Shown here: piece by piece, positions 1 to 4,912 of the stretch
Numbering within the stretch: position 1 is the stretch's first letter
Layout: every line of letters begins with the position of its first letter
From: Cytophagales bacterium
GTDB taxonomy: Bacteria; Bacteroidota; Bacteroidia; Cytophagales; Cyclobacteriaceae
Direction: 5' to 3'
Length of the DNA stretch: 7,196 nt
Assembly: GCA_029262935.1 (NCBI GenBank)
Contig: JAJCYK010000231.1
Location: 1-7,196, forward strand
Made by a program: the position numbers and the translations under genes
The notes under the pieces: generated by a model
The model's input: the letters and a program-made list of their open reading frames with translations, nothing else
Database searches by the model: none
What the model was told of the DNA's origin: nothing

Positions 1-1484
1 CTAGTCGGTCGCTCTCCTACACGCCAATTAAAATCTTCTAATTTTGTGCTGGAGGGAGTTATTTCATGGAAAGGAATAAATGATCCATCTGGGCTGTAGA
101 ATACGATATCGGAGATGTTCTGTTCCTCAAAAAGCAATTTCATATCGCTACAGATAACGCTATTCATCCCAACCACCAAAGTGTCGGATTCCAATTCAAA
201 ATAAACACTTTCCCCGTTGCCATTTACGTCGACTTGATTAAGTACGCCCGAATTAAAGTACGCGATCATGTGACGACCCTTTACTTGATTAAAGTAGTTT
301 TCTGCTGTTTCGGAGGTTACAAACGCTTTGGTGTCCATAAACATTTTTGAAATTTGCCCCTCGGCGATCAATATGTTAATCGTATCGGCAACCATTTGAT
401 TGGTTTCATTCCAAAGAATTGGGTCTCGGTATAAATAAATCAGTGAATCTGCGGTCCGGTAACTGAGAGAATCTGCTTTTCCCTGCAAATCCGGCTTGAA
501 TATCCTTACGTGGTTGAAAGCCAAAAGTCTTTCATTACTAGGGATGGAATCTTCGATGCTAATTAAAGTGTCGGCTGACAGATACAGGGTATCATTTGTC
601 AATACCTTCTTCATTAACGCATTGCCGTAAACCTTAGTCAGACCGTCAGCTTTCCAATACTTGCCAAAATCCCCTGAAATGATCACGTTTTGATCTTTGC
701 TAACCAAAGTAACGTTGCGCGTGGCTGTATAGAAATCTTTAATGTTGTCCCCAAACAATTCATCTCCATTGAGCAAGTACTTAGGCGTTTCAATAGCCGC
801 GCCAGAGAAGTTTGAGATATCTTGTTTGGTGTCGTATTCTCCGCCATCATCGGCATTGAGAATGGTGCCGTTGCGCGCAATTATGAGGGTTGGTCCCAAG
901 AAATAAGCGACTTCGGTTACCGTATTGAATTGAAACGTATCAGCTTCTACCGTATACTCAGGATTTTTTAAAATTACGCTGTCCTTAAATGAGGCGAATC
1001 GGGCCTCAGTATCGTAATACCCTTTTTTACTAGTAAGTGTGTTGGTTTCTGTAACCAACCTACCATCATCGAAGTAATAAGCCAGATGGTTTGCCAGGTC
1101 GAAATCGAGATATTCCGTGGTGAGCGTCATAGAGGGATCTCTATAGACTACATTTTCTCTCATTTGAGCTAGCCTCATATTGCCATCGTAAATGAGTTTT
1201 TTTCCAGTGATCGTTATGGAATCGCCTTCCAGTACTTTGACTCGGCCAAAGATCTCCACCAAATTCTTTTTCTTATAAAAATAGGCGGAGTCCCCAAAGA
1301 TTCTCGTTTGTTTCTGGGAGAATGCTACATTACCGATGACTTTGTCGAACTTTTCCCCGTTGCTTTCGCCATTTTCCAAATATTCCGCACGGTCTAATTT
1401 GACTCGGTCTTTCTCTTGGGCCAGTAGAGATAAGCTGCCTAGAAACATTGCTAGGGATAAACAATAAAATGATAACTTTGGCAT
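1..1484 (-). CDS. OstA/LptA-like LPS transport protein, C-terminus off the left edge
   Basis: One uninterrupted minus-strand frame of 494 codons runs from an ATG at 1484 past the left edge. Residues 1-22 form a signal peptide (short Lys-containing N-terminus, hydrophobic core, likely cut after LLA before Gln23), so the product is exported to the periplasm or outer membrane. The mature part has the repeated OstA pattern: VIGNVAF (49-55), GDSAYFY (64-70), a GDSITITGKKLIYDG stretch (87-101), LTTEYLDFD (121-129), and later FGKYWKADGLTKVYGNAL (273-290), QGKADSLSY (334-342), LYRDPILW (351-358), FNQVKG (398-403) and NGNGESVYF (421-429). These match the long OstA-like proteins of Bacteroidota. Proteobacterial LptA has a single small domain of about 185 residues. 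By family, it should bridge LPS between inner and outer membranes as a beta-jellyroll; that role is inferred. It is divergent from tilS. The next upstream in-frame candidate is only a TTG two codons earlier, so ATG is preferred. Confidence 0.88.
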   Translation of the reverse strand, partial: MPKLSFYCLSLAMFLGSLSLLAQEKDRVKLDRAEYLENGESNGEKFDKVIGNVAFSQKQTRIFGDSAYFYKKKNLVEIFGRVKVLEGDSITITGKKLIYDGNMRLAQMRENVVYRDPSMTLTTEYLDFDLANHLAYYFDDGRLVTETNTLTSKKGYYDTEARFASFKDSVILKNPEYTVEADTFQFNTVTEVAYFLGPTLIIARNGTILNADDGGEYDTKQDISNFSGAAIETPKYLLNGDELFGDNIKDFYTATRNVTLVSKDQNVIISGDFGKYWKADGLTKVYGNALMKKVLTNDTLYLSADTLISIEDSIPSNERLLAFNHVRIFKPDLQGKADSLSYRTADSLIYLYRDPILWNETNQMVADTINILIAEGQISKMFMDTKAFVTSETAENYFNQVKGRHMIAYFNSGVLNQVDVNGNGESVYFELESDTLVVGMNSVICSDMKLLFEEQNISDIVFYSPDGSFIPFHEITPSSTKLEDFNWRVGERPT

Positions 1485-1502
1485 ATTCAACCGTATGAGA
1501 AG

Positions 1503-1530
1503 CAAATTTATAACATTTCTTGGTAACAAA
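1503..1530 (-). promoter_or_regulatory. Candidate Bacteroidota promoter of the OstA-like gene
   Basis: On the minus strand TAAATTTG (plus 1503-1510) matches the Bacteroidota -7 consensus TAnnTTTG exactly. A TTTG (plus 1527-1530) lies 16 bases further upstream as a possible -33 element, slightly closer than the usual spacing. Transcription would start near 1496, leaving a leader of about 12 bases before the ATG at 1484. The -33 element sits in the centre of the palindrome at 1520-1541. Only sequence matching supports this. Confidence 0.45.
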
Positions 1531-1541
1531 GTTGTTACCAA
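1520..1541. promoter_or_regulatory. Perfect 10-bp inverted repeat, candidate operator
   Basis: The left arm TTGGTAACAA is followed by AG and then by its exact reverse complement TTGTTACCAA, giving a 22-bp site of two-fold symmetry in the 81-base gap between two divergent genes. No U-tract follows on either strand and the loop would be only two bases, so a dimeric repressor or activator site is more likely than a terminator. It covers the proposed -33 element of the OstA-like gene and lies 25-46 bases upstream of tilS, so one regulator could act on both. The regulator is unknown. Confidence 0.5.
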
Positions 1542-1565
1542 CATAATCATGCCAGATATGTACTG

Positions 1566-2885
1566 ATGGAACAGAAAATTGCTCAATTTATTTCGACCAG
1601 AGAACTAATTGATTCAAAAGACAAACTTCTTTTGGCGGTTAGTGGGGGAGTAGATTCCGTAGTAATGGCTCATTTGATGGCGTCACTAAAACATTCTTTT
1701 GGCATTGCACATGTCAACTACCAATTGCGTGGTGAAGATTCAGACAGAGATCAAGAATTGGTAGAAAAGCTTGCTTTGGATTTGGGCGTAACCTGTCATA
1801 TTAAAAAATTTGACACTTTAAAGTATGCCGAAACCAGCCATACATCCATTCAAATGGCCGCACGAGAGTTGCGATATCAATGGTTTGAGGAAATTCTAAG
1901 TAGCACTTCTTATACGAAAGTGGCCACCGCCCATCATCAAAACGATGTGGTGGAAACCATGATATTAAATCTGACCAAAGGCACGGGTATCCGAGGTTTA
2001 CATGGAATTGCCCCCAAACGCGGGTCTGTCATTCGCCCTCTATTGTTTGCTACCAAGGAGGAAATTGAGCGTTACGCAAAAGCACTAAAAATCAATTGGC
2101 GGCAAGATGACTCGAATAACCAAGATTATTATCAGCGCAACCTCATTCGAAATCAGGTGATCCCAGTATTGAAACAAATTAATTCTAATTTGGAATTTGC
2201 GTTCACAAATACCGGCCAAATTATGGAAGAGATTGAGGGCGTATTAACTGAAAAAGCGCATGCAGTAGGCCAAAAAGCCTGTTCCAAGCAAGGGGATAAT
2301 GTGCATATCCAACTGCCACTTATTATGGCGGAGCCCAATGCCATTTGGTTTGAATTACTCAGGGAATTCGGCTTTAATATGGACCAAATAAACGCCATCC
2401 GAGATAGCACCGAAAATGCAAACGGCCAGATCTTTTATGCCGCAGGATTCCGACTCAACGTGGACCGCGCACAATTGATAATTTCACCTTTGGAGAGTAT
2501 AAAAGGAGGTGGTTTTTCCATTACCACTAGCAAGCAGCATAGCTGGAGTTACCATAAGAGGACTTGGTCCCTAAAAACGGCTGCAAGGACCTCCTACCAG
2601 ATTTCCAAAAAAACTACCACGGGTGCATGGGATTTAAATCTGTTACAATTTCCTTTGCAGGTACGTGCGTGGGAAGCTGGTGACTGGTTTTATCCTTTAG
2701 GAATGAGTCATAAAAAGAAACTCAGCGATTTTTTCATCGACATGAAAGTACCGCTTAATATTAAGCATCAAACTCCAGTGGTAGTCTCAGGTGATGCGAT
2801 AGTTTGGGTGGTCGGATTTCGAATCGATGATCGATTTAAAATTACACCTGGTACGGAGACTGTATTGGAAATTGAAGTACAATAA
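1566..2885 (+). CDS. tilS: tRNA(Ile)-lysidine synthetase TilS
   Basis: This cytoplasmic enzyme uses ATP and lysine to convert C34 of tRNA(Ile2) (CAU anticodon) to lysidine, switching its identity from Met to Ile so that AUA is read. It is normally essential. The 439-residue product matches the usual full length (about 430-450). The N-terminal N-type ATP pyrophosphatase domain carries the PP-loop SGGVDS at 26-31, HVNYQLRGEDSD at 49-60, QMAARELRYQWF at 96-107, the HHxxD site HHQND at 123-127 with VVET following, and GTGIRGLHGI at 139-148, then RPLL. The DDSNN and RNLIRNQVIP motifs (181-200) follow. The C-terminal TilS domain is intact: GDWFYPLG from 372, KKKLSDFFIDMKVP at 383-396 and VGFRIDDRFK at 416-425. 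The ATG at 1566 places the PP-loop where the family has it. There is no clear Shine-Dalgarno sequence, as is common in Bacteroidota. It is divergent from the OstA-like gene and 151 bases ahead of mdh. Confidence 0.97.
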   Translation: MEQKIAQFISTRELIDSKDKLLLAVSGGVDSVVMAHLMASLKHSFGIAHVNYQLRGEDSDRDQELVEKLALDLGVTCHIKKFDTLKYAETSHTSIQMAARELRYQWFEEILSSTSYTKVATAHHQNDVVETMILNLTKGTGIRGLHGIAPKRGSVIRPLLFATKEEIERYAKALKINWRQDDSNNQDYYQRNLIRNQVIPVLKQINSNLEFAFTNTGQIMEEIEGVLTEKAHAVGQKACSKQGDNVHIQLPLIMAEPNAIWFELLREFGFNMDQINAIRDSTENANGQIFYAAGFRLNVDRAQLIISPLESIKGGGFSITTSKQHSWSYHKRTWSLKTAARTSYQISKKTTTGAWDLNLLQFPLQVRAWEAGDWFYPLGMSHKKKLSDFFIDMKVPLNIKHQTPVVVSGDAIVWVVGFRIDDRFKITPGTETVLEIEVQ

Positions 2886-2899
2886 TTCATACATAATTC

Positions 2900-2915
2900 G
2901 GATGGAAACCCATCC
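2900..2915 (+). repeat. Small hairpin downstream of tilS
   Basis: GGATGG, a four-base AAAC loop and CCATCC form a perfect 6-bp stem 15 bases after the tilS stop codon. The position suits a transcript end, but no U-run follows, so this is at best a weak or factor-assisted 3' end. Confidence 0.3.
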
Positions 2916-2957
2916 AGTGTCCAGGCCTCATTCCTCTAAAAAATGATCCTTATCAGT

Positions 2958-2965
2958 TATTTTTG
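2958..2965 (+). promoter_or_regulatory. Candidate -7 element of the mdh promoter
   Basis: TATTTTTG matches the Bacteroidota -7 consensus TAnnTTTG exactly. It would start transcription near 2971 and leave a leader of about 65 bases before mdh. No good TTG-type -33 element is visible 17-23 bases upstream, so the call rests on one motif plus position. It suggests that mdh is transcribed separately from tilS. Confidence 0.4.
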
Positions 2966-2979
2966 ATTTGTAACAACCA

Positions 2980-3007
2980 GGTCGTAAATTAGACCACCTT
3001 AAAGGTC
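2980..3007 (+). repeat. Nested inverted repeats in the mdh leader
   Basis: Three alternating copies, GGTC (2980-2983), GACC (2992-2995) and GGTC (3004-3007), could pair in two mutually exclusive ways. The 11-base ACCTTAAAGGT (2996-3006) has 5-bp arms around a central A. All lie between the proposed mdh promoter and its start codon, so they could be an operator or an RNA structure. The arms are short and chance is a real alternative. Confidence 0.25.
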
Positions 3008-3036
3008 ATATCTAAAACGTAAAATATAAAGATCAA

Positions 3037-3966
3037 ATGAAAGTAACTGTAGTTGGAGCAGGAAATGTAGGTGCAACATGCGCTGATGTATTAGCCTATA
3101 GAGAGGTGGTTAATGAAGTAGTTCTGGTAGATATCAAAGAAGGCTTGGCAGAAGGGAAAGCTTTAGATATTTGGGAGAAATCACCAATCAATTTATACGA
3201 TACTCGAACTGTAGGGTCCACCAATGATTACAGTAAGACGGCTGGTTCAGATGTGGTAGTTATCACCTCTGGGATCCCTAGAAAGCCAGGAATGACCCGG
3301 GATGACCTGATTTCTACCAATGCGGGTATTGTAAAATCCGTTACAGAAAACATTGTGGCACATTCCCCTGATGCTATTATAATTATCGTTTCCAACCCCT
3401 TGGACGTAATGACTTATCAGGCGCATCTAACCTCCAAACATGACAGAATGAGAGTCATGGGTATGGCTGGAATTTTAGATACTGCGCGTTATCGATCTTT
3501 TTTAGCAGAAGCTATCAACGTTAGTCCCAAGGATATTCAAGCAGTGCTAATGGGAGGACATGGGGATACCATGGTGCCCTTGCCCCGTTACACTACCGTG
3601 GGAGGGATTCCGGTGACCGAATTAATTGAGGCTGATCGACTGGACGCCATAATTGAACGTACCAAGAAAGGTGGAGGAGAGTTGGTGAAATTAATGGGTA
3701 CTTCAGCCTGGTATGCTCCAGGAGCAGCAGCAGCTCAAATGGTGGAAGCGATTGTAAAAGATCAAAAAAGAGTATTCCCAGTATGTATGGAGTTGGATGG
3801 AGAATATGGCATCCATAATACCTATTTGGGAGTTCCAGTCATTCTTGGCAAAGGAGGAATTGAGAAAATAATTGAACTCGATCTAAATGCTGAAGAGAAA
3901 GCGATGCTGGAAGTGAGTAGGGGTCATGTTAGGGACGTAATGGATGTGCTCGACAACATGAACTAA
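3037..3966 (+). CDS. mdh: NAD-dependent malate dehydrogenase (LDH-like type)
   Basis: This cytoplasmic enzyme reversibly oxidises malate to oxaloacetate with NAD+ in the TCA cycle. The 309-residue product has the length of tetrameric LDH-like malate dehydrogenases (about 310). The Rossmann fold opens with the glycine motif GAGNVG at 7-12. Asp32 after the second strand (VLVDIKEG) predicts NAD over NADP. The substrate loop reads IPRKPGMTRDDL (80-91). Arg82 at the specificity position indicates malate; lactate dehydrogenases have Gln there. Arg88 should bind the substrate. Asn120 in SNPLDVMTY, the Asp148/Arg151 region of GILDTARYR, and the catalytic His175 in GGHGDTMVP complete the active site. 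No key residue is missing. The ATG at 3037 begins directly at the first beta strand (MKVTVVGAG), as is usual for the family. Its TAA stop overlaps the stop of the convergent hydrolase gene, and it probably has its own promoter near 2960. Confidence 0.97.
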   Translation: MKVTVVGAGNVGATCADVLAYREVVNEVVLVDIKEGLAEGKALDIWEKSPINLYDTRTVGSTNDYSKTAGSDVVVITSGIPRKPGMTRDDLISTNAGIVKSVTENIVAHSPDAIIIIVSNPLDVMTYQAHLTSKHDRMRVMGMAGILDTARYRSFLAEAINVSPKDIQAVLMGGHGDTMVPLPRYTTVGGIPVTELIEADRLDAIIERTKKGGGELVKLMGTSAWYAPGAAAAQMVEAIVKDQKRVFPVCMELDGEYGIHNTYLGVPVILGKGGIEKIIELDLNAEEKAMLEVSRGHVRDVMDVLDNMN

Positions 3967-4790
3967 GGCATTTGTTGCTCGATCCAATCCGAAATATAGT
4001 GCAAAACTGTTTCTTTGCCCATTTCGTTATGTGTTTCATGACGATAATCTGGCCACAACTTTAAATGGGCAAGGTCACTGCTTTGAACAAACTTCTCACT
4101 GGCTTTAGCTGATGTGATTTGATCGTCTGTACCGTGGACGACCAACGTAGGCACCTTTAATTTATGGGCATTTTCTAAAGCATATTGGCCACTGTCTACA
4201 GTGCCTAAAAATAGTGCGGCAGATATTTTATCATGGACTAAGGGATCATTGCTATAATCTTGTCCAACTTGCAAGTCTCTGGATAGATGTGCTACATCAA
4301 GCTGGTTGGATTGGGTGAATTTCCCGTATACTTTGGCCATTACACGACCCAATTGAATTTGCCAACCAGGGGGTTCAAAACTCAATTCGAACCAGGGGGA
4401 AGTTAATACTGCGCCGGTAATTTCTCGTACGCTGCGTTTCAATAAAAAATTCGCTACTACGTTTCCTCCCCAGCTGTGGCCGTAAACAAACATGGGGACA
4501 TACAAATGCTCGACCCGGGCTTTTCTCATCACATTCTCTACATCATTCCATAATGGTTCTTGCCTGGCATGCCCTCTTTTCCCTTTGGTTTGGCCATGCC
4601 CTCTTTGATCATAGGCGTATAGAGCGAACCCCAGCCTTGTAAAATGATCAGCTACGTGATGGTAGCGACCTATATGTTCGCCTAATCCATGAACCAGACA
4701 GATCACACCGCGAACTTCTGCGGGCACCCAAGACCTGCCAAAAAGTTCCAGGCCATCGTTTGAAATAATTAGAAATTCTTCAGTTTGCAA
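3963..4790 (-). CDS. Alpha/beta hydrolase, monoacylglycerol lipase/lysophospholipase type
   Basis: The 275-residue product belongs to the serine hydrolase family that includes monoacylglycerol lipases and lysophospholipases (Hydrolase_4 type). The oxyanion-hole motif HGLGEH is at 34-39, the typical YDQRGHGQTKGKRGH stretch at 60-74, and the nucleophile elbow GHSWGG at 104-109 with Ser106. Asp223 in HGTDDQIT and His251 in RHETHNE complete the triad. There is no signal peptide or membrane segment, so it is predicted to be cytoplasmic. Hydrolysis of a monoacylglycerol or lysophospholipid is inferred from the family; the substrate is not proven. The frame opens with TTG at 4790-4788. A TAA lies three codons upstream, and the next in-frame ATG (codon 88) would remove the oxyanion loop, so TTG is the best start. 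It converges on mdh with a 4-base overlap of coding regions, including the stops, and is divergent from the gene at 4913. Confidence 0.9.
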   Translation of the reverse strand: MQTEEFLIISNDGLELFGRSWVPAEVRGVICLVHGLGEHIGRYHHVADHFTRLGFALYAYDQRGHGQTKGKRGHARQEPLWNDVENVMRKARVEHLYVPMFVYGHSWGGNVVANFLLKRSVREITGAVLTSPWFELSFEPPGWQIQLGRVMAKVYGKFTQSNQLDVAHLSRDLQVGQDYSNDPLVHDKISAALFLGTVDSGQYALENAHKLKVPTLVVHGTDDQITSAKASEKFVQSSDLAHLKLWPDYRHETHNEMGKETVLHYISDWIEQQMP

Positions 4791-4875
4791 TGGAAATTAC
4801 TTATTTGAAACAGCTACTAATTTAGACTTTTTGCACAAAAGTGAAGTTAAACTTAAAAAAATCATCTCCTTCCTC

Positions 4876-4883
4876 TAAATTTG
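4876..4883 (+). promoter_or_regulatory. Candidate -7 element for the DUF3352-like gene
   Basis: TAAATTTG is an exact TAnnTTTG match in the 122-base divergent gap, 29 bases before the proposed TTG start at 4913. This predicts a leader of about 23 bases. No convincing TTG -33 element stands 17-23 bases upstream, so support is partial. Confidence 0.35.
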
Positions 4884-4912
4884 GGACCATCTCACATTAT
4901 TAAAGATTGGTT

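Noticed and set aside
123..127. HHQND in TilS (residues 123-127 of the protein, near 1932-1946) as a mutated active site
   Set aside because: The conserved second Asp and both His residues are present; variation at the preceding residue is expected in the family.
683..880. Short minus-strand open frame
   Set aside because: It lies in another frame within the well-supported OstA-like gene and has no recognisable motif.
2153..2410. 85-codon open frame antisense to tilS
   Set aside because: It is a shadow of the conserved TilS coding frame with no family features or plausible initiation context.
2882..2899. Direct repeat ATAATTC, two copies 11 bases apart after tilS
   Set aside because: It is short, A/T-rich and partly within the stop codon, with no sign of an insertion or attachment site.
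4829..4854. Small inverted repeats TTTTG-CA-CAAAA and AAGTT-A-AACTT in the divergent gap
   Set aside because: The arms are only 5 bp in A/T-rich DNA and are readily explained by chance.
4848..4855. Minus-strand TAAGTTTA as a promoter -7 element for the hydrolase gene
   Set aside because: It misses the final G of TAnnTTTG and has no -33 partner at a proper distance, so it is too weak to annotate.
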